This document shows, piece by piece, positions 8,923 to 17,991 of a DNA stretch of 64,000 nt. The notes under the pieces are model-generated. The model was not told the DNA's origin, did no database searches, and worked only from the letters and a program-made list of their open reading frames with translations. Made by a program: the position numbers and the translations under genes. Each line of letters begins with the position of its first letter. Within the stretch, counting starts at the first letter, position 1. Origin of the DNA: Streptomyces bauhiniae. GTDB taxonomy: Bacteria; Actinomycetota; Actinomycetes; Streptomycetales; Streptomycetaceae. The stretch covers positions 62,001 through 126,000 of the forward strand of contig NZ_SRRT01000001.1 in the NCBI RefSeq assembly GCF_004784475.1. The letters run 5' to 3'.

Positions 8923-9072
8923 GAGGAGCGACCCTAGGGGTTCCGGGGACTTCCCCGCGGCCGTTCGGGTGAGAACTCGGGGACCGGAATGGCCTCGCCC
9001 CCGGTGATCAATGCGCGGTGGGCGGGACGCGGAATTCGCCCGGAATTCATGGGAACGTCACGGCGAAAAGGC

Positions 9073-9105
9073 AGGAGCCCCGTCGCCGGTAGGCGTGGGG
9101 CTCCT
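9073..9105 (-). terminator. Terminator of the cold-shock gene
   Basis: A perfect 9-base inverted repeat (AGGAGCCCC at 9073-9081, GGGGCTCCT at 9097-9105) with a smaller inner CGCC/GGCG pair lies 37 bases past the csp stop. On the minus strand it is followed by GCCTTTT, a partial U-tract, as expected for an intrinsic terminator of a highly expressed small gene. Confidence 0.8.
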
Positions 9106-9141
9106 TGGGTACTGCACTCAGGTTCTGCGATCAGGCAGTGA

Positions 9142-9345
9142 TCAGACGGGGGTGACGTTCTCCGCCTGCGGACCCTTCGGGCCCTGGGTCACGTCGAAGT
9201 TCACCTGCTGGTTCTCCTCGAGGGAGCGGAAGCCGGTGGCGTTGATCGCGGAGTAGTGAACGAAGACGTCGGGGCCGCCGCCCTCCTGGGCGATGAAGCC
9301 AAAGCCCTTTTCGGCGTTGAACCACTTAACGGTTCCGGTAGCCAT
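9142..9345 (-). CDS. Cold-shock protein, CspA family
   Basis: A 67-residue single cold-shock domain starting [10 protein letters not shown]. Both RNA-binding motifs are intact: K-G-F-G-F-I (RNP1) and D-V-F-V-H-Y (RNP2). These beta-barrel proteins bind single-stranded RNA and DNA and act as RNA chaperones. ATG 9345 is fixed by a very strong ribosome site, AAGGAGG, and by the family's invariant length; a longer in-frame reading upstream would fall within the leader. A leader of roughly 150 bases upstream and a hairpin terminator downstream complete a monocistronic unit. Confidence 0.97.
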   Translation of the reverse strand: MATGTVKWFNAEKGFGFIAQEGGGPDVFVHYSAINATGFRSLEENQQVNFDVTQGPKGPQAENVTPV

Positions 9346-9500
9346 AAGCCCTCCTTGGGCCCAAAAGGGTTGCCCTGCTCCAGAACCTGCAAGTGCGAAC
9401 GGTGCTGCACAACTGCATTCATCTGAAAACGACGAGAGCCCGCGGTCACATGCTCCGCAGGCTCTGTACTGCAAGGGAAACCAAACTGCAACTTGCGGCG

Positions 9501-9528
9501 AGCCTAGCACGCGGGCACCGGAAAGCAA
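9501..9528 (-). promoter_or_regulatory. Candidate csp promoter with a long 5' leader
   Basis: On the minus strand TTGCTT (9528-9523) and TAGGCT (9506-9501) are 16 bases apart. A start near 9494 would give a leader of about 150 bases before the csp ATG at 9345. Long leaders are usual for csp genes, where they affect mRNA stability and translation with temperature. The -10 is close to the Streptomyces housekeeping consensus. Confidence 0.55.
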
Positions 9529-9618
9529 TAGAGGTCAAGATCACGTCACCCGAATGTTTGAACCCTCTGCCGAGGGCGCACACGACGGGCCGGTCGGGGC
9601 CACGTATCGCAAGGGGTC

Positions 9619-10479
<861 letters not shown>

Positions 10480-10534
10480 TCACTACGCTGCGAGGGCGCG
10501 GCTTTACGGGGGAGCCCGCGGGGGAGGGGTCGCC

Positions 10535-12100
10535 ATGCAGCCGCTCGGAGCGGACGAACCGGCCGCCGTCGGCCCGTACCGGCTGCTGGGCCGGCTCGGC
10601 TCCGGCGGCATGGGCCGCGTCTACCTGGGCCGCAGCGCGGGCGGCCGGACCGTCGCGGTGAAGATCGTCCACCCGCAGTACGCGCTGGACGAGGAGTTCC
10701 GGGCCCGTTTCCGCCGCGAGGTGGCCGCCGCGCGCCGGGTGGGCGGCGCCTGGACCGCGCCCGTACTGGACGCCGACCCGGACGCCCCGGTCCCCTGGGC
10801 CGCCACGGCGTACGCGGCCGGCCCCTCCCTGGCCCAGGCCGTCACCGCCCACGGCCCGCTGCCCGCCCACACCGTACGGGCGCTGGGCGCCGGCCTCGCC
10901 GAGGCGCTGGCCACCGTGCACGCGCTGGACCTCGTCCACCGGGACGTGAAGCCGTCCAACGTGCTGCTCACCCTGGACGGCCCGCTGCTGATCGACTTCG
11001 GCATCGCCCGCGCCACCACCGGTACCGCCTCCCTCACCGCGACCGGCACCTCGGTCGGCTCGCCCGGCTACATGGCCCCCGAACAGATCCTCGGCGGCCG
11101 GGTCACCGGCGCGGCGGACGTCTTCTCCCTGGGCGCGGTCCTCGCCTACGCGGCGACCGGCACCCCGCCCTTCCCCGGCGACTCCTCGGCCGCCCTGCTG
11201 TACAAGGTGGTCCACGAGGAGCCGGAACTCGGCTCGCTGGACGGCGAGTTGCGCGAGATCGCCACCGCCTGCCTGACCAAGGACCCGGCCGGCCGCCCCG
11301 CCCCCGCCGACCTCGCCCGCCGCCTGGCCCCGCAGGGCGCCGCCGCCCTGATCACCGGCGGCTGGCTCCCCGGCCCCCTGGTCGAACAGGTCAGCCGGAG
11401 CGCGGTCCAGATCCTCAACCTGGAGGCGTCCGCCGACGCGCCCTCGGGCCCGGTGGACTTCAGCAGCCCGGCGGTACCGGGGGAGTTCGGCCCGGCACCC
11501 GTGATGACCCCGGCCCCCAAGACCGCGCCCGGCAAGGTGAGCGTCAGCCTGGCGGCGACCTTGACACCGGGGGAGCGGGGACGCGGGCGCCGGATGAGCT
11601 GCACGGTGGCCCTCGCGGTGGCGGCCGCGCTGGCGGCGGTCTCCCTGGGCGTGACGACCTGGCTGCGCCCCGACTCCGGCGACGGCAACGACACGGCGGG
11701 CAGCGCCCCGACCCACTCCGCCCCGGCCGACCGCGCCGGCGCGATCCCGGCCCGCTACCTGGGCACCTGGGAGGGCAAGGCCACCGCCCTGGACGGCGCG
11801 CTGCCCATGGGCACCTTCCGCGTCACGGTCCACCAGGCCACGGTGGGCAAGGAGCTGGGCAACCTCCGCCAGACGGACCAACTGGGCGGAATCTGCGAGG
11901 ACATCCTCACCCTGAAACAGGTGAACTCCACCCGCCTGCTGGCCACGTCCACCGGCGCCAAGTCCAACCACAAGGGCTGCGACCCCGCCCCGCACGAGAT
12001 CCGCCTGACCCCCACCGGAGACGACCTCACCTACACCTCCACCGCCACGGCGGAGGGCAACCCCGAGGCCCGCCTGTCCAAGGTGACCCCCGATGACTGA
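10535..12100 (+). CDS. Membrane Ser/Thr protein kinase (PknB type)
   Basis: A 521-residue Hanks-type kinase. The cytoplasmic kinase domain (about 14-270) has the glycine loop G22-S-G-G-M-G-R-V29, lysine K43, catalytic H135-R-D-V-K-P-S-N and D154-F-G, so it should be active. A proline-rich linker leads to a single transmembrane helix (about 358-378). The extracellular domain of roughly 130 residues (Y-L-G-T-W-E-G-K onward, with C-E-D and K-G-C-D cysteines that could pair) is not PASTA but resembles small sensor beta-domains found on Streptomyces kinases. The gene overlaps the next one by eight bases. GGGGAGGGG precedes ATG 10535. Confidence 0.92.
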   Translation: MQPLGADEPAAVGPYRLLGRLGSGGMGRVYLGRSAGGRTVAVKIVHPQYALDEEFRARFRREVAAARRVGGAWTAPVLDADPDAPVPWAATAYAAGPSLAQAVTAHGPLPAHTVRALGAGLAEALATVHALDLVHRDVKPSNVLLTLDGPLLIDFGIARATTGTASLTATGTSVGSPGYMAPEQILGGRVTGAADVFSLGAVLAYAATGTPPFPGDSSAALLYKVVHEEPELGSLDGELREIATACLTKDPAGRPAPADLARRLAPQGAAALITGGWLPGPLVEQVSRSAVQILNLEASADAPSGPVDFSSPAVPGEFGPAPVMTPAPKTAPGKVSVSLAATLTPGERGRGRRMSCTVALAVAAALAAVSLGVTTWLRPDSGDGNDTAGSAPTHSAPADRAGAIPARYLGTWEGKATALDGALPMGTFRVTVHQATVGKELGNLRQTDQLGGICEDILTLKQVNSTRLLATSTGAKSNHKGCDPAPHEIRLTPTGDDLTYTSTATAEGNPEARLSKVTPDD

Positions 12101-12809
12101 CGTACTCCCCGTGGCGCTGGCGGCTCTGTGGGGCGCCCTGACAGGCGCCCTGCTCCCCAGAGCCGCGTACCGCTTCACGACCCCGCAGGGCACCCCATGG
12201 CGGGCAACATGCGAGGCGGATCACCCCTTGCCCGGCTGGCTGGGCACCACACCCTGCCCAAGGTGCCCCCGCAAGCCAGCACCCACCCTCCCCCTCCTCA
12301 CGGCCACGATCTGCGCCCTCCTGGCCCTGGCGACGGGCCCCCGCCCGGAACTGGCGGCCTGGCTGACCCTGACCCCGGTGGCAATCCTCCTGACGACAGT
12401 GGACCTCCGCGTACACCGCCTCCCGGACCCCCTGACCCTTCCCCTCACCCCCGCGGTACTGACGCTGCTGGCCCTGGCGACGAGGCTCCCCGACCACACC
12501 GGCACCTACCGCACAGCCCTCTACGGAGCCCTGACCCTGGGCATCGCCTACCTGGCCCTCCACCTCCTCAACCCCTCCGGCATGGGCTTCGGAGACGTAA
12601 AACTGGCCCCGGCGCTCGGCGCGGCCCTCGGCTGGTACGGCTGGCCGACCCTGCTGCTCGGCACCTTCGCCACCTTCACCACAGGCGCCCTCTACGGCCT
12701 GACCCTCCTCCTCACCCGCAGAGCCACCCGCAAGTCGGCCATCCCCTTCGGCCCGTTCCTGCTGACGGGCACGCTCCTGGGCGTACTGCTGGGCGCGTAC
12801 ACGTCCTGA
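12093..12809 (+). CDS. A24-family prepilin peptidase-like membrane protease
   Basis: A 238-residue polytopic protein. The C-terminal part is the A24 aspartic protease of TadV/PilD-type prepilin peptidases: the first catalytic aspartate in T-T-V-D-L-R-V-H-R-L-P-D and the second in G-M-G-F-G-D-V-K, each beside a membrane helix. An N-terminal C-P-R-C-P-R-K segment (about residues 54-60) retains one CxxC pair of the zinc and methylase domain found in full-length PilD, but the methylase domain is reduced. Its start lies inside the kinase gene, so both are probably translated together. No pilin or Tad gene is in the window, so the substrate is unknown. Confidence 0.85.
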   Translation: MTDVLPVALAALWGALTGALLPRAAYRFTTPQGTPWRATCEADHPLPGWLGTTPCPRCPRKPAPTLPLLTATICALLALATGPRPELAAWLTLTPVAILLTTVDLRVHRLPDPLTLPLTPAVLTLLALATRLPDHTGTYRTALYGALTLGIAYLALHLLNPSGMGFGDVKLAPALGAALGWYGWPTLLLGTFATFTTGALYGLTLLLTRRATRKSAIPFGPFLLTGTLLGVLLGAYTS

Positions 12810-12901
12810 GGGAGCCCCCTCGCGGCCTGAAGTCGGGTGATCCAAGAGGCTGGCGTAGGCTGGCGAGGTCCGTCCACAACCCTTGACGAAAGGGACGCCC
12901 G

Positions 12902-14116
12902 GTGACCGAGAAGGCCGAACTCGCTTCTTTGGATGTCGCAGCCGTGCTGGACCGAGCCGCAGCGGGCGGACGCATCACGCCCGAGGAAGCGCTCGTCCTC
13001 TACCGCGACGCCCCCCTGCACGCGCTCGGCGCGGCCGCCGACGCCGTGCGCCGCCGCAAGTACGCGGGCACCGAGCACATCGCCACGTACATCATCGAGC
13101 GCAACATCAACTACACGAACGTGTGCGTCACGGCGTGCAAGTTCTGCGCCTTCTACGCGGCCCCCAAGGACACCAAGAAGGGCTGGACCCGCGACCTGGA
13201 CGACATCCTGCGCCGCTGCGCGGAGACGGTCGAACTGGGCGGCACCCAGATCATGTTCCAGGGCGGCCACCACCCGGACTACGGGGTGGAGTACTACGAG
13301 TCGCACTTCAAGGCGATCAAGGACGCGTTCCCCCAGTTGGTCATCCACTCCCTCGGCGCGTCCGAGGTAGAGCACATGGCCAGGATCTCCAAGGTCTCGG
13401 TGGAAGAGGCCATCACCCGCATCCACCAGGCGGGCCTGGACTCCTTCGCGGGCGCCGGGGCGGAGCTGCTCCCGGCCCGCCCCCGCAAGGCGATCGCCCC
13501 GCTGAAGGAGAGCGGCGAGCGCTGGCTGGAGATCATGGAGACGGCGCACAACCTGGGCGTGGAATCCACCTCGACCATGCTCATGGGCACCGGTGAGACG
13601 AACGCGGAGCGCATCGAGCACCTGCGCATGATCCGGGACGTACAGGACCGTACGGGCGGCTTCCGGGCCTTCATCCCGTACACCTACCAGCCCGAGAACA
13701 ACCACCTGAAGGGCCGCACGCAGGCGACGCTCTTCGAGTACCTGCGCATGATCGCGATCGCCCGCCTGTTCATGGACAACGTCCAGCACATCCAGGGCTC
13801 GTGGCTGACCACGGGCAAGGAGGTCGGCCAGCTCTCGCTGCACTACGGCGCGGACGACCTGGGCTCGATCATGCTGGAGGAGAACGTGGTCTCCTCGGCC
13901 GGCGCCAAGCACCGCAGCAACCGCCTGGAGATCATCGACCTGATCCGCAAGGCAGGCCGCACGCCCGCACAGCGGGCAACCACCTACGAACACCTGGTGG
14001 TCCACGACGACCCGGCGAACGACCCGGTCGACGACAGGGTGGTCTCCCACATCTCCTCAACGGCCATCGAGGGCGGCACGGCCCACCCCGAACTGAAGCT
14101 GATCGCCTCCAACTAG
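12902..14116 (+). CDS. mqnC: Cyclic dehypoxanthine futalosine synthase MqnC (radical SAM)
   Basis: A 404-residue radical SAM enzyme that cyclises dehypoxanthine futalosine to build the second ring of the naphthoate. The cluster motif is C75-x3-C79-x2-C82 (C-V-T-A-C-K-F-C). M-F-Q-G-G-H-H-P-D-Y-G and the C-terminal H-Y-G-A-D-D-L-G-S match MqnC rather than MqnE. GTG 12902 has AAAGGGA in front of it, and TAGGCT at 12856-12861 could be its -10, giving a leader of about 34 bases. The gene at 14124 follows after seven bases, so the two are probably co-transcribed. Confidence 0.93.
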   Translation: MTEKAELASLDVAAVLDRAAAGGRITPEEALVLYRDAPLHALGAAADAVRRRKYAGTEHIATYIIERNINYTNVCVTACKFCAFYAAPKDTKKGWTRDLDDILRRCAETVELGGTQIMFQGGHHPDYGVEYYESHFKAIKDAFPQLVIHSLGASEVEHMARISKVSVEEAITRIHQAGLDSFAGAGAELLPARPRKAIAPLKESGERWLEIMETAHNLGVESTSTMLMGTGETNAERIEHLRMIRDVQDRTGGFRAFIPYTYQPENNHLKGRTQATLFEYLRMIAIARLFMDNVQHIQGSWLTTGKEVGQLSLHYGADDLGSIMLEENVVSSAGAKHRSNRLEIIDLIRKAGRTPAQRATTYEHLVVHDDPANDPVDDRVVSHISSTAIEGGTAHPELKLIASN

Positions 14117-14123
14117 CCCCAAC

Positions 14124-14723
14124 GTGCTGACACTTCACGTAGCCGAGAACTCCCCGGAGACAGCGGTACTGATCGACGGGGCAACGGTGGCAGCCGTAGC
14201 CCCGTACGAAAGGCTGACGGCAGCCGCCCCCCAGGCCAGGGTCCGCCGATGGCCCGGCATCCTCACGCCGGGCCTCCTGAACCCGTACGCCCCGGAACTC
14301 CTGGAAGCGACGTACCACCCGGACCCAAGAGAAGCGGACAAGCTGGGCACGGAGCCCATCACCGGAGAACGCGCACAAGCGATCTTCCGCACTGACCCTT
14401 CCCGCCTGGGCGCGAGCGCACGCAGGGGCGTACAACGCATGCTGGCAAACGGCACGGTGGCGGTGGCAGGCGACCTGAGAACCCGCACGGTGGCGGACGT
14501 AGTACGCAGAGCGGGCTTGGCAGTGGGCCAACGCCCACCCCGCCTGCCAGGCCCCCCATCGCTCTCCCCCCGCCCCCTGATCCTCCTGCCACCTCTGGCA
14601 CGGTCGGGAGCGGCCCGCTTCGCGGTATTCGACGTGGAGTCGCGCGAGGACCTGGTGAAGCGGGGAGCGAGCACCTGCGTGGCGACGGTGATCGAGGGCC
14701 GTATCGTCCACCGCCGCCGCTGA
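14124..14723 (+). CDS. Imidazolonepropionase-like composite-domain protein (degenerate amidohydrolase)
   Basis: A 199-residue protein that looks like the beta-sandwich composite domain of metal-dependent amidohydrolases: D-G-A-T-V-A-A-V at the start, G-I-L-T-P-G-L-L-N in the middle and V-A-T-V-I-E-G-R-I-V-H at the end. The metal-binding H-x-H that should follow T-P-G-L is missing (N-P-Y-A-P-E-L-L instead), and the central barrel is mostly absent, so catalysis is unlikely. It begins seven bases after mqnC. Streptomyces needs an aminofutalosine deaminase of the amidohydrolase superfamily, but this protein lacks that enzyme's active site. Role unknown; binding or structural partner of the pathway is possible. 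Confidence 0.65.
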   Translation: MLTLHVAENSPETAVLIDGATVAAVAPYERLTAAAPQARVRRWPGILTPGLLNPYAPELLEATYHPDPREADKLGTEPITGERAQAIFRTDPSRLGASARRGVQRMLANGTVAVAGDLRTRTVADVVRRAGLAVGQRPPRLPGPPSLSPRPLILLPPLARSGAARFAVFDVESREDLVKRGASTCVATVIEGRIVHRRR

Positions 14724-14916
14724 CCGAGACGGCGGGACACCCGGCGACGGCGGCGAGGGGACGTGTCGGGGGGTGTCCGCCCGCAGCGGCCGGCGAAAAG
14801 GCAAGTTCAGCGCATCGTAGAAACGCAAGTCGCCGGACCGAGGACGGATACCCCCCGGCGCGGCCCCGCCCTGAAGACGCACCGCACCCGTACCCAGCCG
14901 AACTCAACCGGCCTGC

Positions 14917-14922
14917 AACAAT
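14917..14922 (+). promoter_or_regulatory. Candidate -10 of leaderless menG
   Basis: AACAAT at 14917-14922 ends six bases before GTG 14929; ACAGG directly before the start codon is too close for a Shine-Dalgarno role. The hexamer lacks the first T of the consensus, so this is the weakest member of the leaderless set. Confidence 0.35.
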
Positions 14923-14928
14923 GACAGG

Positions 14929-15621
14929 GTGACCCGCGCTTCCTTGAACAAGCAGCCCCACGAAGTCGCCGAGATGTTCGACGACGTGGCGGAACGGTAC
15001 GACCTCACGAACGACGTGCTGTCACTGGGCCAGGACCGCCGCTGGCGCAAGGAGGTGGCGAAGGCGGTGGACGCCCGCCCCGCGCAGAAGGTCCTGGACC
15101 TGGCGGCGGGCACGGCGACGTCATCGCTCCCCTTCGCGAGGGCAGGCGCCTACGTGGTCCCGTGCGACTTCTCCCTGGGCATGCTCCAGGTGGGCAAGAA
15201 GAAGCACCCGTGGCTCCCGATGACCGCGGGCGACGCGACGAGGCTCCCGTTCAAGGACGACACCTTCGACGCGGTGACGATCAGCTTCGGCCTGCGCAAC
15301 GTCCAGGACACGGACGCCGCGCTGAGGGAGCTGTACCGGGTGACGAAGCCGGGCGGCAGGGTGGTGATCTGCGAGTTCTCGCACCCCACGTGGACCCCGT
15401 TCCGCACGGTGTACACGGAGTACCTGATGCGGGCGCTCCCCCCGGTGGCGAGGTCGGTGTCGTCGAACCCGGACGCGTATGTGTACCTGGCGGAATCCAT
15501 CCGAGCCTGGCCGGATCAGCCGGCGCTGGCGGAGAAGCTCCAGAAGGCAGGCTGGCAGAACGTGGCCTGGCGAAACCTGACAGGCGGAGTGGTGGCCCTG
15601 CACAGGGGCTTCAAAAAGTAA
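14929..15621 (+). CDS. menG: Demethylmenaquinone methyltransferase MenG/UbiE
   Basis: A 230-residue UbiE-family methyltransferase that uses SAM to methylate demethylmenaquinone, the last ring modification of menaquinone. Family marks are [14 protein letters not shown] (17-30), the SAM loop [10 protein letters not shown] (55-64), [12 protein letters not shown] and the C-terminal [10 protein letters not shown]. Length and motifs are fully standard. It is a single gene behind a possible leaderless promoter, 0.2 kb after the mqnC pair. Confidence 0.95.
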   Translation: MTRASLNKQPHEVAEMFDDVAERYDLTNDVLSLGQDRRWRKEVAKAVDARPAQKVLDLAAGTATSSLPFARAGAYVVPCDFSLGMLQVGKKKHPWLPMTAGDATRLPFKDDTFDAVTISFGLRNVQDTDAALRELYRVTKPGGRVVICEFSHPTWTPFRTVYTEYLMRALPPVARSVSSNPDAYVYLAESIRAWPDQPALAEKLQKAGWQNVAWRNLTGGVVALHRGFKK

Positions 15622-15661
15622 GTACCCCCCGCAAGCCCCCCCGCACCCCGCGAGGGACACC

Positions 15662-15997
15662 TCACCGAGCGATCATCTCGAACGCATCCCCGGGCTCCCC
15701 GAGTTCCCGCTGCAACCCCCCGGAGGGCGGCGCGGGCAACCGGGGCTCCCGAACACCCCCACCCCCCTCACCCTCCCCGAAGTCGAACCACACATAGACG
15801 ACGGAGTCGGGCGGAACCTCAGCCCCGGGCGCGGGAAACTGCCGTACGACGTAGTCGACGACGACCCCCGCGAACTCGGGCCGATCGGGCGCGTTGAGGA
15901 AGAGCCCGCGGGCCGAGGCAGCCGCGCGGGCGTCCACGGCCATGAGCCCGACAAACCGAGGCACCCGCACCTCGGACGTTCTGGGTGGAATTCGCAC
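15662..15997 (-). CDS. PASTA-domain protein
   Basis: A small protein of about 111 residues made almost wholly of one PASTA-like domain: V-P-R-F-V-G-L-M-A-V-D-A-R-A-A-A-S-A-R-G-L near the start, then V-V-D-Y-V-V-R-Q-F-P-A-P-G-A-E-V-P-P-D-S-V-V-Y-V-W-F. PASTA domains bind peptidoglycan fragments or beta-lactams in kinases and penicillin-binding proteins, but here there is no signal peptide and no partner domain, so it may act in the cytoplasm. GTG 15997 is preferred because GGGGGTGA precedes it; GTG 16006 and longer readings are possible. The tail is glycine-, proline- and acid-rich. Confidence 0.75.
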   Translation of the reverse strand: MRIPPRTSEVRVPRFVGLMAVDARAAASARGLFLNAPDRPEFAGVVVDYVVRQFPAPGAEVPPDSVVYVWFDFGEGEGGGGVREPRLPAPPSGGLQRELGEPGDAFEMIAR

Positions 15998-16089
15998 TGA
16001 TGTCACCCCCAGCGGTACTGGCAGGGTAACTCCGGGGACGAGCACCCGGAAACGACATCTCTCTTTCTGTGACAATCAACTACGGAGAG

Positions 16090-16596
16090 TCACAACTCAA
16101 GGGAGTAGCAAAGCCCTTGCCGCTCGGACAGCGGAGTCACGAACCGCTCGGAAACCCGCATCCCCAGCCGCCGCGCAACAGCGATGGACCGCTCGTTCTC
16201 GGCGTCGACCATGGCGACAACCCGCCGAACCCCAGCGGAGCGAACCCGCTCAAGACAATCGGCCGCGGCGACAGACGCGTACCCCAGCCCCCAGTGCGCC
16301 CGCCCGAGCCGCCACCCGATCTCGATCTCCCCGGCGGGCCCCCAGGCGTGCGGCCAGGGCTGAGCCCCGGTGAACCCGACGACGTCCCCGGCGGAGTCGA
16401 GGACGGACCACAGACAGAACCCCAGCTCGGCGTCGTGCCGCCGCTGCCGGGCGGTGAGTTCCTCGTACACGGACAGCTCGGCGGCGCGCCCCCCGTGGAA
16501 CCGCATGACCTCGGGATCGGCGAAGACCCGGTGCCAGGCGAAGGCGTCCTCGTCGGTGGGCACACGCAGCCGTACTACGGGGTGAGTTCGGTTCAC
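16090..16596 (-). CDS. GNAT-family N-acetyltransferase (RimJ/RimL type)
   Basis: A 168-residue acetyltransferase of the RimJ/RimL-like group (Acetyltransf_3). It shows L-R-V-P-T-D-E-D-A-F-A-W-H at the start, E-I-E-I-G-W-R-L in the core, W-G-L-G-Y-A-S-V-A-A-A-D for acetyl-CoA contact and V-D-A-E-N-E-R-S-I-A-V-A-R-R-L-G-M, the usual N-x-x-S-x-x-x-x-x-x-x-G-F/M end. GTG 16596 is chosen over 16674 because AAGGG precedes it at good spacing and family proteins start near this point. Substrate unknown. It is divergent from the geranylgeranyl reductase gene. Confidence 0.85.
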   Translation of the reverse strand: MNRTHPVVRLRVPTDEDAFAWHRVFADPEVMRFHGGRAAELSVYEELTARQRRHDAELGFCLWSVLDSAGDVVGFTGAQPWPHAWGPAGEIEIGWRLGRAHWGLGYASVAAADCLERVRSAGVRRVVAMVDAENERSIAVARRLGMRVSERFVTPLSERQGLCYSLEL

Positions 16597-16694
16597 GATG
16601 CAGCCCTTCAGCCGGTTGATCAATTCTGCTGAATAGACTGCCCATGTCCAGTGCCCGTCGGCACGAAGATTCACAACCTTGGGGAGATCCCGCC

Positions 16695-17978
16695 GTGACT
16701 GAGCCCCTCTCCGACAACACCGCAGACGTGATCGTCGTGGGCGCGGGGCCGGCCGGCTCCACCACGGCCTATCACCTCGCCAAGGCCGGACTCGACGTCC
16801 TGCTGCTGGAGAAGACCGAGTTCCCGAGGGAGAAGGTCTGCGGTGACGGCCTGACCCCGCGCGCGGTCAAGCAGCTCGTGGCCATGGGCATCGACATCTC
16901 CGAGGAGGCGGGCTGGCTGCGCAACAAGGGCCTGCGCATCATCGGCGGCGGCTCCCGGCTGCAGTTGGACTGGCCCGATCTCGCCTCGTACCCGAACTTC
17001 GGGCTGGTGCGGAAGCGGGACGACTTCGACGAGCAGTTGGCGAGGCAGGCGCAGAAGGCGGGCGCCCGCCTGTTCGAGCTGTGCAACGTGAGCGGCCCGA
17101 TCATCGACGACCGTACGGGCCGGATCACCGGCGTGACGGCGAAGCTGGGCGACGACAAGCGCCCGGTGACCTTCCACGCACCCCTCGTCGTCGCGGCGGA
17201 CGGCAACTCCACCCGCCTCTCCCTGGCGATGGGCCTGCACCGCCGCGAGGACCGCCCGATGGGCGTGGCCGTACGCACATACTTCGAATCGCCGCGTCAC
17301 GACGACGACTACCTGGAGTCCTGGCTGGAGCTGTGGGACCGCCGGGGCGCCCAGGACCGCCTGCTGCCGGGCTACGGCTGGATCTTCGGCATGGGCGACG
17401 GCACGTCCAACGTGGGCCTCGGCGTGCTGAACACCTCGGACTCCTTCAAGGAACTGGACTGGCGCGAGGTGCTCAAGGCGTGGTGCGCGTCGATGCCGGA
17501 GGAGTGGGGCTACACCCCGGAGCACATGACGGGCCCGATCCGGGGCGCGGCGCTGCCGATGGCGTTCAACCGCCAGCCGCACTACACCAAGGGCCTGCTG
17601 CTGGTCGGTGACGCCGGCGGCATGGTGAACCCCTTCAACGGCGAGGGCATCGCCTACGCCATGGAGTCCGGCCAGCTCGCCGCCGACGTCATCGTCCAGG
17701 CCCACGCCCGCCCGACCCCGGCCACCCGCGAGATCGCCCTCCAGCGCTACCCCCGCGTCCTCAAGGACACCTACGGCGGCTACTACACCCTCGGCCGAGC
17801 CTTCGTAAAACTCATCGGCAACCCCAAGGTCATGCAAATCGGCGCCCAACGCGGCCTCACCCACCCCCTCCTGATGAAGTTCGTCCTCAAACTCCTCGCC
17901 AACCTGACGGACCCCACAGGCGGCGACACGATGGACCGCGTGATCAACGGCCTGACAAAGGTGGCCCCGAAGGCGTGA
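16695..17978 (+). CDS. Geranylgeranyl reductase-family flavoprotein, probable menaquinone reductase MenJ
   Basis: A 427-residue FAD-dependent reductase with G-A-G-P-A-G-S-T (16-23), the family's C-G-D-G-L-T-P-R near residue 50, and L-L-V-G-D-A-G-G-M-V-N-P-F-N-G-E-G-I-A in the C-terminal FAD loop. Members saturate isoprenoid double bonds; in mycobacteria the relative MenJ hydrogenates the menaquinone side chain. Streptomyces menaquinones are partly hydrogenated MK-9 types, and this gene lies near menG, so MenJ is the best guess. GTG 16695 with GGGGAG upstream is chosen over ATG 16644. Another isoprenoid substrate cannot be excluded. Confidence 0.82.
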   Translation: MTEPLSDNTADVIVVGAGPAGSTTAYHLAKAGLDVLLLEKTEFPREKVCGDGLTPRAVKQLVAMGIDISEEAGWLRNKGLRIIGGGSRLQLDWPDLASYPNFGLVRKRDDFDEQLARQAQKAGARLFELCNVSGPIIDDRTGRITGVTAKLGDDKRPVTFHAPLVVAADGNSTRLSLAMGLHRREDRPMGVAVRTYFESPRHDDDYLESWLELWDRRGAQDRLLPGYGWIFGMGDGTSNVGLGVLNTSDSFKELDWREVLKAWCASMPEEWGYTPEHMTGPIRGAALPMAFNRQPHYTKGLLLVGDAGGMVNPFNGEGIAYAMESGQLAADVIVQAHARPTPATREIALQRYPRVLKDTYGGYYTLGRAFVKLIGNPKVMQIGAQRGLTHPLLMKFVLKLLANLTDPTGGDTMDRVINGLTKVAPKA

Positions 17979-17991
17979 ACCCCTGAGGGGG

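Noticed and set aside
14124..14723. Aminofutalosine deaminase assignment for the gene after mqnC
   Set aside because: The amidohydrolase metal ligands and most of the barrel are missing and the protein is far too short.
16644..16694. ATG 16644 as start of the geranylgeranyl reductase
   Set aside because: No ribosome site precedes it, while GGGGAG precedes GTG 16695 and the FAD motif then falls at the usual distance.
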